64,000 nucleotides of DNA from Cladorrhinum sp. PSN259. Lineage: Eukaryota > Ascomycota > Sordariomycetes > Sordariales > Podosporaceae. Position 1 is the stretch's first letter, and each line of letters opens with the position of its first letter. Under the pieces are notes generated by a model that saw nothing but the letters and a program-made list of their open reading frames with translations, had not been told where the DNA came from and searched no databases. The DNA lies in contig MU867084.1 in the NCBI GenBank assembly GCA_033725935.1, forward strand, positions 310,001 through 374,000. The letters run 5' to 3'. Made by a program: the position numbers and the translations under genes. This document shows, one piece after another, positions 34,669-45,470 of the stretch.

Positions 34669-36167
34669 TAACGAAAGTTCCTACATAGGAGCAGTGACGT
34701 ACGATACGGTAGGGTACGGTAAGGTAGGGTGCGGTACTGGGCTTAATATACTTAAGCATGGACAACCTTCAAGAAGACTTTTACTCGTGTGCTCGTCTGG
34801 ACTCTGCAACCTAAACTTATACAACTCACATATAAAAAAAATATGGTTTATTGCCGTAACTGTCTGGCAGTAATCAATACCTTTATCTGACCCAGTGTCA
34901 ACCAACAGTACAAAGTACACAGCACACAAGCGGTACTGTATTCTTCACCTTACCAAGTTTACGTGGTAGCTATGTACATGTGCATGTAGCTCTCGAATCG
35001 CTGAGTGGGCGCCTTCGAAGCACCTGACGACGATGATCTTGTCCTTCAAGTTGAACTCCTGGATGTATGTGGATCCATGTCCTTGGTCAGGCCACCCACC
35101 AACTCCAACATCACATAATTAATCACAGTCATTCAACATCATAATCACAATCATTGAAACAACAATAATCATTATCAGAAATGACGGGAGGAAATCCATA
35201 TTCCATATCACTGCCAGCAAACCGAAAGACCAAAAAACACTGACCGATGGAAAAATACTAATCAACAGAAAACCATACACACAAAGTACTACCCACCCAG
35301 CAATGGATGATTTCCATTCCATCATCCAACCCGATATCCTTTGTTTGGGATCGCCCATCCATCCATCCCCTTGTACCCTGATACACACATCCCATCCCAT
35401 CCCATCCCATTCCCTATCCAACCATCCATCCTTCGTTGCGACCCAAAAATAAAACAAAAAAATATCCCTACCCTACAACAGGAAAAGAAAAACCAACTCC
35501 CATAAAAAAAATAAAAAAACACCCTCCCAACAATAATCATAACAATCAAATTTAAAACCAAACCATGAACAAGATCCTCCCTCCTCCTACATCCAATCTA
35601 ATCATTTCATTTTCCTCCCAATAACCACTCCCTTATCAGTTTTCTTTCCCTCCATGACTACAAACCACATTGTTGCGAATCACCGCCAAAATTATGCAGT
35701 CTCGAGTTCCAAAAATGGAACAGAGGGGGGGAAAAAAGTAGGAGAGTTGTCGGGAGAAAGATATATGCTGAATAAGGAGGAGGAGGCGGTGGTGGATATG
35801 CAAATCTCGCCTCCCAAAGAAGGATAAAGGATGATGCAAAACAAATGCCGGCGGGAAAGTGGGTATTTTAGTTCAAAATGCTTCGCAATGCAAAATGCAT
35901 CCAAACCAAAAACCGCGCGATGATGAAAAATAAATCCAGGAAAAGCATTATGCAAAACCTCAGAAACGCTTCAGATCATCACTCCACTCCCCGACCCCAG
36001 TTGCCCATCCAAACTTTTTTCTCTCTTTTTTGTTTCAACAAACGCCATCGCCCTCCATGCCGCATATGCCGTCGTCGTCGTCCGTCATCGCCAAAATCAT
36101 GTACAATTCATCAGATACATCCAATCATCAAGGTGTGAGAGTGAGAAAATCAGTGGTGATGCCGACC

Positions 36168-38350
36168 CTATTGCATCCCGGCACTAATCTTCCTCACAGT
36201 CGCAGCGACAGCAACGGGACTCGTACTATGACTCGCGCTCCCGATACGTCCGCTCGTCTTTCTAACCCCAGCCCCTTGAGCAGCGGGAGTTGCTCCCGCC
36301 GTCGCCCGCTTGGGACTGCTGCTGTTTCCTCGGACCTTGGTGAGAACTCCAGACACAGAGCTAGCGCGTTGTTGTTGAGACTGATTCTCGTACGACTTTG
36401 TTGTTCTGGCAGCGGCGACACCGATGTTCTCGATATCGTTTGATGCATCGTTATCAACTGCCGTGGAGTAAACTGTCGTTGTGGTAGTAGTCGTCTGCTG
36501 GCTGACGGCCCGACGCTCAGGCGAAGCGGAGCCCTTGCGGCGAGAGCGCGTACGCAAATGCCACTCCTCGTCCGACTCGTTGTCCTGTGATGTGCGATGC
36601 ATATGGATGATTTCCGTTTGGGTCTGTTCTTCGAGAGCTTTTTCCTCTTCGGCGATGACCTTAACATTGCCGTTTCGAGTGTATGCCTGATGGTTGCCTC
36701 GTCCCTTTCGTGGCTGTCCTGGCGTCGGTGCTGGAAGGAAATCTTCTTGGACGCCAATGCTGTTGTCACGGGAACGCTCCTGATCCATCTCGCCTAACGG
36801 TGTCCGGCCTGATCCCCTATTGGGAGGAGTTGAGGTGCCGTTCTTTGCCGCCCGTGCCGCACTCGACTTGTGCGTAGCGCGCATCGGTGTACTAGGAACC
36901 TGGGTTCCATTCGCCTTGGCGGCAGCAGCGGCTTCCTTGCGAAGTCTGCGCTCGATGCGCTCCTCGATCCACCACTCGCGGAAAACGCCCTGGTTCAGAT
37001 GGAGCCAGTGCTGCTGGGGACCAACGACCATACCCGGTCGCATGAAGCGCATGTAGGCAATCACCTCGTTTGCGGTAAAGCCGTATCTGTAAATAAGGTA
37101 TGCGCCGATCAAGCAGCCGGTTCGGCCGAGGCCTGCCTTGCAGTGAACTGCAATTCCCTTCTTCCTCACAGTGATCATCTCGTGTGCCATGCGAATAAAT
37201 TTGCGTACGGTGGACAGCGGTGGGCAAGTACCGTCCTCGAAGATCATGTCGACGTGCTGAATGCCAAGCGCCTCGAAGTAAGACGAGTTGTAGAGAACAG
37301 AGTTGAGACGCACAACAAGTCCGATGTCTCTTTCCTTGAAATGGCTGAGGACGTTCTTGAAGGGCTGGTTCAATGTGGGGTGGACGTCGACCTGAGCCAA
37401 AGTCTTGGGAAGGTTGGCCCAGCCTTCAGTTCCTTCAGGGGTGCGGTGGGCAGGGCTGCTCTGTGGTGAGGCAAAAGCGAGGAAATTTGGTGAAATCCAG
37501 TTGAAGTCTCCGTGCTCGACGCGCTCGTACCTTTCGTACTCGTCAAGATCGAAGTTTTCTAGGACGCAGCAGCCTTCCTCCTTTGCCTTCCAAACACCAT
37601 AGACAATATCCTGAACGGTAATGCCGTAGTCCGCCTGACTGTATCCAGCGTCTCTGAAGGGCATCAACGGAGGATCGACCTGGGCAATTGGCGCAAGGGC
37701 CAGATGCGGGGGCCATGACTGAATCAGCACCATGTAGCATGCGAGCAAGCAAGAGGCATTGGCGCGGCCTAGAGCAAGGTTAGAAGGAATATCAACAACA
37801 TAATAAGGGGTGTAAACAAATGCTCCACATACTACGCGGGTCTGCCCTGCTCCAAAACACAATCGGCCTGTCCTTGTTCTCCTTGGCTCCCAAAATCTCG
37901 TGAAACTGCAGCGCAAAGCGGTAGAGGTGGCCAATGTGCAGCGGGCCGAAGTCGTGGTGGAAGGCATTGTAGAGCAGAGTGTCGTCTACCGTGAAGTAGT
38001 AGGGCTGCTTGCGGCTGGACGTCTGAACTGGGCCCTCGACATTTCTCTGGGACCGCTTGGTGGGCGAGCGCGGAGGAGGGTCAGGGTAGGGGAATAATGT
38101 GTTGGCGTCGGGAGCTTCGACATAAGATGCCAGGTAAAGACGGTCTGTCCAGGTTAGCAATGTTATGGGCCAGCCTCGAGGGGGTAAGTGATATTTGACT
38201 ACAAATTTGCGCCGCCGATCCAAAAAGCGATCCATTGGTGCAGCATTTGCAAATTTAAATAGTTTACTTTTTTTGGCAGAAAAAAAACATACCTGGAATA
38301 TACTCAATGATCTGCCCCAAGTTACTGGAGTAGCGAGAGGAAGGCGCCAT
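36168..38350 (-). CDS. cdc14: Cdc14 dual-specificity phosphatase
   Basis: Three exons: 38350-38293, 38144-37833 and 37768-36168, giving 656 residues. Introns are 148 nt (GTATGT, GCTAAC branch, ACAG) and 64 nt (GTATGT..CTAG). The joins give EYIPDRLYLASY and DPRSRANASCLLACYMV. Known of the family: Cdc14 removes Cdk-added phosphates (Ser-Pro) at mitotic exit and in septation. Seen: N-terminal non-catalytic phosphatase-like domain (residues about 15-185, with YFTVDDTLLYNAFHHDFGP and PIAQVDPPLMPFRDAGYSQ); catalytic domain (about 210-370) with the P-loop HCKAGLGRTG (332-341, nucleophile C333) and the general-acid loop FEDGTCPP (D302). The remaining 270 residues are a low-complexity Ser/Thr/Arg tail, expected to carry localisation and Cdk sites. 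Divergent from pcc1. Assignment is firm. Confidence 0.95.
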
Positions 38351-39084
38351 CTCGCTGGGAAGGGGTGACGATGCTGTGTTTAGGAAGGAGAGAGTCCGAG
38401 ATGCGCGCAGTGTGCATTTACCGGTTTCTGCTGCTTCGTGGTGTTGTGATGTGCAGAGTGCGCTTGAATACTTTTAAAAATGTCAAGGCAAGGGAGGAGG
38501 GGCTGGGGTGGTCGGCGGTGAAGACGCGCGATGTGCTGTTCGAAGCAGGAACAAAAACAAGCGCCCGCTAAACTCGAGGAGGTTGGGCAAATCGGTGCCT
38601 GCCTTGGCTGATGCGCTCCTTCAATGCGATGCGATGTGATGCGATGCTTGCTGCCGCCGTCAAAACAGACACAACACCCGAGAATTGGTGAGGATGATGT
38701 ATGCAATTGGGAAGGGGACCATGTGGGCTTGCTATTTTTGCGGTCGAGGTTTTGTACAAGCCAGCAGCCGCCGTTGAGTGTTTTTGAACTTTGTTATTCT
38801 AATGCTAGCATGGGGGTCTCGTCTCCAGGGATCCCATCACAACACTGGAAAATCGGGGCGAAGGGCGGCCCTAAGCTGCCACACAGCCAATCATTTCGTC
38901 TTGTTGTGTTTCCACCTTTCCGTCACCACAGCAACATGGCCAAGCTTTCTGGCCGGCCCGTCCGCTACCTTGGTTAGAGCTGATCAGTTACGTTGCCCCA
39001 CCATCCCTTCTTCAAGCATGACAATCAAGGCAAAGGCGGCCCTGGAATCTTCAATATCGTCATTCTTTCTCGCAACCCACAACC
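38351..39084. other. Divergent promoter region cdc14 / pcc1
   Basis: 734 bp between two start codons. Short repeats of GCGATGCGATGTGAT type occur near 38625-38645. No gene is seen. Confidence 0.6.
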
Positions 39085-39572
39085 ATGGCGACCGTCACAG
39101 AATTTCCCTGCGCCTTGTAAGTGTATCACGACTTCTTCGCACCCGAAATGGCAAATCAAAAAAATTCACAAGGGAGGGCGCAATTTGTCTTGTCATTTTC
39201 TCACCCACGCGCTTCTTCACTCGATCATTAAATTACCCCGCTAATAATTAACCCACCCTTCTCCTGCTTCGAAACAGAACGCTCGATGTTCCATTCCCTG
39301 ATGCACGTTTGGCTTCAGTCGCCCTCCAAGCACTCCGGGTCGACAAGGAGCTTTCGGCCCTTGTAACGCGTGACCTCACGACCGTTGCCGCCGCCCACGG
39401 ACCTTCTGAGCTCCAGAATATCTTGCGAGTCGAGTACAAGGCCACCACTAATCGCATGCTGCGTGTCGCCGTAAACTCTTTCTTTGAGAGCTTAGCCCTA
39501 GTGCTGGAAGTAATGGAGGAGCTGGATGTGGATGTGGTAGAGGCGAGACAGGCAGCAGAAAAGACTGGTTGA
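39085..39572 (+). CDS. pcc1: KEOPS/EKC complex subunit Pcc1
   Basis: Two exons, 39085-39116 and 39278-39572, giving 108 residues. The 161-nt intron runs GTAAGT to ACAG. The first exon encodes only MATVTEFPCAL and is easily missed; the join gives FPCALTLDVPFPDARLASVALQAL. Known of the family: Pcc1 is the small dimerising subunit of KEOPS, which makes t6A37 in tRNAs that read ANN codons, and it also affects telomeres and transcription in yeast. Seen: the family core VDKELSALVTRDL ... YKATTNRMLRVAVNSFFESLALVLEVMEELD, covering nearly the whole protein. Length fits the family (about 85-110). It converges with swd3, with 368 bp between stop codons. The ATG context (ACCATGGC) supports this start. 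Confidence 0.92.
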
Positions 39573-39940
39573 AAGCACCGTTGCCGTTGGAGTTAAAAAC
39601 GTAAAAACTGATTGGCTGTCATTGCCATTTACCGTTTTCGTAACGGGGGCCCATATCCAGATGGCATCGCATATCTTGGATCGCTCGTCGGCTGGGCGCA
39701 TGCTTCAGACAGTCGATATCTGCTGCGACCCTAGTTCGCGGGCCAGATCGTGTAGGGCTCAGAGATGGTTGTCAAAGAACATGGGCCATCAATGCTGACG
39801 GCTGCGTGGCTAACCGAACTTGAAAGGGTTTTGCGGTTTAGACCAATGCCACCGGTGAGAGGTTCACGAATTGTTTTATCCTCGCTATGCATAGACAAGC
39901 ACATATCGCCGAGTCTTCGAACACATGCTCTGCGCCGTGC
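39573..39940. other. Convergent 3' flanks of pcc1 and swd3
   Basis: 368 bp between two stop codons. Nothing beyond probable 3' UTRs is seen. Confidence 0.6.
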
Positions 39941-41555
39941 TCATAGTTCTTCCTCCTTCACTTGCTGCTCTGGGGATGCCGCTTCTACTTCGGCGTCAAT
40001 CTGCTGTTGTAACTCCGCATCCATCATATCAACATCTGGCGTGCCCTCTTCCCTGACATGTCCATTAACGCCATTGATTCCGTTCGGTTCCTTCTTGACT
40101 TGTTGACTAGGTCGATGTTTGAACACCCGAACAATATTGTCCTGCCCGCAGCTGGCCATGGTGCTGCCGTTGACATCGACCCAGAAACACACCCCCTTAT
40201 GCGCCTTTGCAATCCGCTGGATGATGTCTTTCTTGACGACATCCCACATCACGATATCACCGTCTTCGCTCGCTGATACAATAAACGGCCGGCTTCTGAT
40301 GGTTTCCTCATCCTCTTCTTCAACATTGTAACCGTCGTCAGCATCCGTGAGAACACCAAAGCCCCCGCCGATTGAGAAACCCTTGTTTTCGTGTCCCTGG
40401 TATGTCTTTTTCACAGATCCTTTCACATAGTCCCATAATCGGATCGAGTTGTCGAGGTTGAAAGCGAGCACGAACAATCCGTTGGGGCTGAAGCACACGT
40501 TCGTAACGGCGGGGTTGTCCTCGTGAACGAGGGTCCGTAAACACTGCCCGGTGGAAGTGTCCCATATTCGACTACAATGAAGCCAATCGTTAGTCATAGT
40601 TCAAGCCGAAATAGCCCCGTAAATATACTCACATCAACCCATCTGTGCTACAGCTGACCACCAACGTCCCATCCCTGCAGAAGCCGATCCCACTCACAGG
40701 GTCACTGTGCGCCGGTAAACTCCTCATCAACCGGCCAGCCCTGACATCCCACAAGAATACGGCCTCATCGTAACTCCCACTTGCCAGGATGTTTCCCTTT
40801 GGTGAAAAGGCCAACGAGTAGATGTAGTTGTGGTGCCCCAACAATGGTCCCTTTCCTGTCCTACCCCCTCTTGTTGTGCCTCTGCCACCCTCACCGCCCA
40901 CGGCGTGTGCTGGACTGCCCGTGATCCTGTCCCATAACCTGATCGCTTTGTCGTCTGCCCCCGTTGCTAGTGTGTTGCTATCCGGCGCCCAAGCCAGACA
41001 AGAAACTCCAGCCATGTGTCCCACCAGAGTGTCGAGGATCGCACCGGTTGATGCGTTCCATATCTTGACCGTGCCGTCTGCTGAGGCCGAGGCAATCCAC
41101 TGCCCGTCCGGAGAGATGCGCACTTGGGATACGGCGGCCGTGTGACCTTTTAAAGTGAGGTATAGCTGGTAATTTGGTTGAATTGGAGGGCGGGAGCGCG
41201 AGGGAGAGATAGATCTTGATCGGGAATATGAGGCTGGGCTTCGCGACCGGGACCGACTAGAAAGGGACCTGGACCTGGTTCGACGTCGTGAAGAGCGGGA
41301 GGAGGACGTGGAGCGGTATCGCTTTTTGCTTGAAGAGGGGGATGAAGAGGAAGAGCCCAGGGGACTTGGGCTTTTGGATCGGCTGGATGCGTGGACGCGA
41401 CGTATTGAGAGGCTTTGGTTCTGGAGGCGGTCTCTTGATGGTGGGGTTTGTTGGTCTTGCGCATCGTTATTACTCCCTTCTGGGGAGCTGTATCTGGCGG
41501 GCGTTGATTCCATGCTTGTATGTGCTCTTGGGCGTTTTGATGGTGGCTCGGACAT
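39941..41555 (-). CDS. COMPASS (Set1C) subunit Swd3/WDR5-like WD40 protein with RS-rich head
   Basis: Two exons, 41555-40633 and 40571-39941, giving 517 residues. The 61-nt intron runs GTGAGT to GTAG and restores STDGLIRIWDTSTGQC. Known of the family: WDR5/Swd3 is a seven-bladed propeller that holds the Set1 H3K4 methyltransferase complex together. Seen: repeats from residue about 135 (LKGHTAAVSQVRISPDGQWIASASADGTVKIW) to about 490, including the highly WDR5-like PAHSDPVSGIGFCRDGTLVVSCSTDGL and DNSIRLWDYVKG. There are two low-complexity loops (a Gly/Arg-rich one near residue 235 and an acidic one near 390). The head (residues 58-122) is packed with Arg-Ser repeats, unusual for WDR5. The tail is acidic. 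I chose the ATG at 41555; the frame is open further upstream only from a non-ATG codon. Divergent from isc1. Confidence 0.88.
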
Positions 41556-42104
41556 TTTTGTGGTGCGGTACAAGTACGGAGATTTGGCGAAAATGAGAAA
41601 AGAAAGCTAGAAGCCAAGTCGCCAGACGTCAAGGTCCTCAAAAAGTTCCCTGGCGGCGCGAGGCTGTCAATCGCCGCGTCGTAGCGGTAGTTGCAGGTTC
41701 ACGCGACAAGGGTACCATCGGCAAGCCAATTCATTGGTCAATTCCAGTTTGCAAGCGTTAACAAGTCATTCCAGGGGGGTTTAGCGTCCCCAGTCCCAAC
41801 GACGGCTTCGAAGCCCGACTTTCCAATGTGAGCTTCCCGTCGTGTTCATCAGCTAAAGTGTCGCATTTTACATAGAGTGCGATACATATTCAATCGCGGC
41901 TCTCTTAACCGATTATCTTTATAATTTATACCTTTTTTTGTGAATTCAGCTGGCCCAATCTTAGCCGTGCCACTGGGAGCTTTCGCATTTGACACAGCCC
42001 TTTGCGACAAAACACACCGTTCGGAAGACGTGTGTATATACATCACGAATTATCAACGACATTTTTTTTCTGGTCTTAATTATTTTCCTTATTACGAGGA
42101 CATT
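41556..42104. other. Divergent promoter region swd3 / isc1
   Basis: 549 bp. The isc1 frame stays open back to an ATG at 41940, but the added 55 residues are not family-like. Nothing else is seen. Confidence 0.6.
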
Positions 42105-43731
42105 ATGGAGGAACCGCCGTCAGAAATCAACGTGGTTACTCTCAACTGCTGGGGCCTCAAGTTCATCTCAAAACAGCGGAACGAGCGTCTCCTTGAAATC
42201 GGCCGCCAGTTGGCCCAGGCCGAACCACAACCTCACATCGTGGCGCTTCAAGAATGTTTCTGTCAAGAAGACTACGAAAGCATACGACGTGAGACCCGCT
42301 TCATCCTCCCGTACGGCAAATTCTACTACAGCGGCCCCTTCGGCGGTGGTCTCGCCATTCTCTCCCGATGGCCCGTCGACGAGAGCAGCATCGTCCCTTA
42401 TCCCTTGAACGGCCGTCCGACAGCCTTCTGGCGCGGAGACTGGTACGTTGGCAAGGGCGTAGCATGTGCCAAAATTCGCTACGGTCCAGCAAGGAAACAA
42501 GTCGTCGAGGTGTTCTGCACTCACACGCACTCCCCGTATGAAGGCGGGCAGCCCAACGACTCCTATCTTTGTCACCGGATGGCCCAGGCGTGGCACATCT
42601 CAAAGCTCCTCCGCGGCGCCGCCGAGCGCGGCCACTTGGTCCTAGCCATGGGAGACTTCAACATGGTCCCCATGTCCCCCGAGCACCGCCTCATCACGGC
42701 CCACGCCCCCGTCCGTGACACCTGGAGAGTCCTTCACCCGGACAGCTCAGTAGGACCAGCCAACCACCCGGCGGAAAAGGCTCGCCGCCGTCCCGTCCCC
42801 ACGGCAGAGTTTAACATACAAGAAAACGGTGCCGCCTCGGATGGGCCTTACTGCACCTGGCGATGGACCAAATCCCAACAAAAGCTCCTGGGACCAGGAA
42901 AACCTCCCGTAACAGTTTCACCAGACACTCTCGGTGGGTTTTTTTTATTTTAGCCCTATCTGACTGCTCCTAGTAACTAACAATCCCCCCAAAAAAGACC
43001 CCCGCGGCAAACGCCTAGACTATATTTTCGCCTCCTCAGGCGACGTATCAGCCCTCAACGGCGGCTGGGTGGTCAAATCCACGAACCTAGGAATGATGAT
43101 GCGCCATCACGAGCTCGGGTGCTCACTAAGTGACCACTTCGCCGTGGAAGCGACACTGGCCTTTCACCCTTTTTCAACCCCTTCACCACCGCTTCCGCCT
43201 CCCCCTCCTCTCAAGATCCAGGAAGAAGACAGCGCAACAACAGTGTCGGACAAGAAAGCCCAAAATGGCACCTACCTCCAATCCCCGACCCCGTCGTCAA
43301 TTCGGGACTCGAAATCGTTCGACTCCCAACTTTTGGCCTTTTTGGATCTGGAAAGGGAACAAGACCAGCTTCCCCCCTCGGCGTACGACGACATTCTGGG
43401 TATAATACACAGTTACGTCGCGCGCGAGGAATCACAAAAGAAATGGAGAGGATACCACTTTTTCGGTTCGGTACTCGCAACAGTAACCTGCCTGGTGGGC
43501 GTGTGGTGGGCTCCAAAGAACTATGTATCCTTCATTTTGATGATGGTTAGCAGTTTGAGTTTAGTGGCGGGAACGATAGACGGGTTGATGTCATTGCTCT
43601 TCTTTAGGGCCGAGCTCGGACAGCTCAAAGAGTTCGAGTGGGAGATTATGAATGCGAAGCTTAATGCTACCGGAGCAGCGGCAATGTCAGAAAGGGGAGA
43701 AGCTAGTGGTGAGGGAAACGGCGATTGGTAA
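42105..43731 (+). CDS. isc1: Inositol phosphosphingolipid phospholipase C (neutral sphingomyelinase type)
   Basis: Two exons, 42105-42933 and 42998-43731, giving 520 residues. The 64-nt intron runs GTGGGT to AAAAAAG and restores SPDTLDPRGKRLDYIF. Known of the family: Isc1 cleaves inositol-phosphosphingolipids to ceramide at ER and mitochondrial membranes. Seen: an endonuclease/exonuclease/phosphatase fold with metal-binding E50 (VALQECFCQED), CTHTHSPYE, catalytic GDFN (residues 183-186), RLDYIF and terminal SDH (D322-H323). A Pro/Ser-rich hinge follows, then two hydrophobic helices (about 430-482: FGSVLATVTCLVGVWW and FILMMVSSLSLVAGTIDGL) that anchor the C-terminus, as in the yeast enzyme. 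The ATG at 42105 precedes the conserved INVVTLNCWGLKF. A longer start at 41940 is unlikely. Converges with rad1, with 149 bp between stops. Confidence 0.92.
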
Positions 43732-43880
43732 TTGAACATAAAAAGGGCGAGTAATGTATGTAAATAATGTGTAATACTCAGCGAGCGTGTTTCAAAATGA
43801 GATAATTGTCATTAACCTCAACAAAGTCTACCCTTTCTCTCTGTCACCATTTTTTATTACCCATCTAGCCTCGCGTCTTA

Positions 43881-44975
43881 TCACTCCCTATCAACATCCA
43901 TTTCGCCCTCTGCTCCAACAGCCTCACCCTCCCCTTCCCCAGCCTCGCTCCCATCCTCTTCACTGCCCTCCTCAGCCTCACTCATCGCATACGGCACAAA
44001 CCTAAAGTCCAAAAAGCTCAACGATCCTCCCTCAATCTCAACCATAAACTGCATGCTCAGCACTCCCTGACTATCCCCTCTCAGACTGACTTTACTCGCA
44101 ATCTTCATCGCCTCCGACGCCGACTTTAGAATATCAAACTTGAAAGTATTCCTCCAAACTCTACCGCCCCGGGTATTCACGGCAAAAGTCTCGAGAAGAT
44201 CCCTCCCTTTGGCAAAATCCACACTGCTGGACCCCAAAGGTCCTCCAGAACTCGTGAGCCTCAAATACGGTTCCGCCTTTGAGGCCACAATGGTCAACTT
44301 CTCGGGTGATGCGGGCGCCAGCTCCGCGAGTGCGTCAAGCAACCACCTCGCCTGCGTAATGATTTTGAAGGACAGATTCTCAATGTCGAATGGTATGTCC
44401 TCCGGGATCTCGGGCACGTAGGTGGTCAAATTACACGTCGTGTTCACGCCATACTCTTCGAGAATAATGCTCAAGGGGTCGCCTTCTGCTGCGTACGAGA
44501 GAGAGCATGTCCCCGCCATACCCAGAGCTTGGTTGGAGAAGGCATCGGACCGATAGTTGCGCAGGTTGCTACGATAAGGGTCTACATCGGATTTAGCTTG
44601 TCGAGCAGCGGCGTCGGCTGCACCAAAGATTTGGAGAGTCTCGAGGAGAGCGGGCAGGGAGATCTGAAACGTGACTGATGGTGGGTCAGGCTCGGATTCC
44701 GAGTCAGATGCGGAGGACGGGTGCTGCTCCGGCGCTGGGAGGTTGGTAAGGTAGGTGGTGAAGAGATTCTTGTTCCAGTGGGCGACGCCCTGCATTACTC
44801 GGGCGTGGTCGGTCGCAAAGCGAATGCCGTTTTCAGTGATTTCCACGTGGACCTTGTTTGTGAAGTTGATTGACTTTAGAAGCTGGTACAAAGGTCGCGT
44901 AGAGCTCGCGACTGCTCGAAAGAGGGCTGATACTGGGGCAGAAGAGCTCTGCCGCTGTGTTTGTTGCGTTGCCAT
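43881..44975 (-). CDS. rad1: DNA-damage checkpoint clamp subunit Rad1 (9-1-1 complex)
   Basis: Single exon, 364 residues. Known of the family: Rad1 (Rad17 in budding yeast) forms the PCNA-like 9-1-1 ring with Rad9 and Hus1 that loads at damaged DNA and activates ATR/Mec1. Seen: clamp fold start ALFRAVASSTRPLYQLLKSINFTNKVHVEITENGIRFATDHARVMQG; second-half motifs GTCSLSYAAEGDPLSIILEE and VCNLTTYVPE-like NTTCNLTTYVPE; YLRLTSSGG; and SLSFLDFRFVPY near the end. An acidic tail (EEGSEEDGSEAGEGEGE) follows. A Ser/Glu/Pro insert (residues about 80-100) is fungal-type. The gene lies 138 bp downstream of the ost5 stop in the same orientation, so its promoter must be short or overlap ost5. Assignment is firm. 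Confidence 0.92.
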   Translation of the reverse strand: MATQQTQRQSSSAPVSALFRAVASSTRPLYQLLKSINFTNKVHVEITENGIRFATDHARVMQGVAHWNKNLFTTYLTNLPAPEQHPSSASDSESEPDPPSVTFQISLPALLETLQIFGAADAAARQAKSDVDPYRSNLRNYRSDAFSNQALGMAGTCSLSYAAEGDPLSIILEEYGVNTTCNLTTYVPEIPEDIPFDIENLSFKIITQARWLLDALAELAPASPEKLTIVASKAEPYLRLTSSGGPLGSSSVDFAKGRDLLETFAVNTRGGRVWRNTFKFDILKSASEAMKIASKVSLRGDSQGVLSMQFMVEIEGGSLSFLDFRFVPYAMSEAEEGSEEDGSEAGEGEGEAVGAEGEMDVDRE

Positions 44976-45113
44976 TTTGAAGGCTATAAGTTGTTATGAT
45001 ATCGGGGAAACTTTTGGGAAAAGGACTCGGAAAAGAAAAGCGTAATTTATGGGTTCAAATGTCAAGATGGCTGAGAAAAACAATATGGTACAGGTAGATT
45101 CGAGGGTATCTTT

Positions 45114-45470
45114 TTATACGTAGACTCCGACCGCGCAAAACATGTAGACCACACCGAACCTAAAGGGGATGTTAGAGTGGCTCGAAAAGCTTTGGGGAGA
45201 AGGGACTCGGTGTCGACGTACGCAAGAGCTGCCGATGCTGGGAGGGCGAGAGGCAGCGTGGCAATAGATCGGCCTAAGACGACAGTCAGCGGGGGTATGT
45301 AGGAACAGATTGGCAATCGTTTTGTATTTACTAAGAGCAAAAGCGCCGCTGAGACTCAGCGCCAGAGTGAGGAGGATGGAGGCAACGAAGAACTGGTTAT
45401 CCTTGCCGATGGTGGGGATGAAAGGCGTGCCAGAGGAGGCTTGCCAGAGCTCGAGCAGTGACGAATCCAT
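45114..45470 (-). CDS. ost5: Oligosaccharyltransferase subunit Ost5, three small exons
   Basis: Exons 45470-45332, 45273-45222 and 45159-45114 (139, 52 and 46 nt), giving 78 residues. Introns are 58 nt (GTAAAT, GCTGAC branch, TTAG) and 62 nt (GTACGT, CTAAC branch, TTTAG). The spliced product is about 78 residues with two helices (about 28-46 and 57-74) and ends FGVVYMFCAVGVYV. Known: Ost5 is a small two-helix subunit of the ER oligosaccharyltransferase, and the yeast protein also ends in GVYV. The middle segment RSIATLPLALPASAALA appears only after splicing. No single unspliced frame covers the gene, so it is easily missed. I chose the ATG at 45470 because MDSSLLELWQASSGTPF fits the family start. 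It is divergent from gcn5. A chance match is unlikely given phase, branch sites and ending. Confidence 0.85.
   Translation of the reverse strand: MDSSLLELWQASSGTPFIPTIGKDNQFFVASILLTLALSLSGAFALSKYKTIANLFLHTPADCRLRPIYCHAASRPPSIGSSCVRRHRVPSPQSFSSHSNIPFRFGVVYMFCAVGVYV

Larger units (their letters stand above)
32051..36167. other. Gene-free interval, part 3: AT-rich stretch to the cdc14 3' end
   Basis: Clearly more AT-rich than the flanks, especially 32,900-34,950, with a TA run (33125-33141), CA run (33875-33915), GAC run (34643-34668), a degenerate GGTAGGGT-type array (34705-34737) and CCCAT/CATC repeats (35356-35412). CpA dinucleotides remain common, so it does not look RIP-mutated. The last few hundred bases are probably the cdc14 3' UTR. 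Confidence 0.5.

Noticed and set aside
32900..34950. RIP-mutated repeat
   Set aside because: The stretch is AT-rich, but by eye CpA dinucleotides remain abundant and TpA is not extreme, unlike RIP in Neurospora-type fungi. A computed RIP index would settle this.
24448..36167. Transposon remnant in the gene-free interval
   Set aside because: No reverse transcriptase, integrase or transposase motifs, and no terminal repeats visible by eye. Very old fragments cannot be excluded without a repeat library.
36194..36769. 191-codon minus-strand frame
   Set aside because: It lies inside the cdc14 last exon in another frame; the Cdc14 frame is continuous and conserved.
41940..42104. 55-residue N-terminal extension of the Isc1-type enzyme
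   Set aside because: The open frame reaches an ATG at 41940, but the added residues do not look like the family, which begins near the EEP domain. The ATG at 42105 fits.
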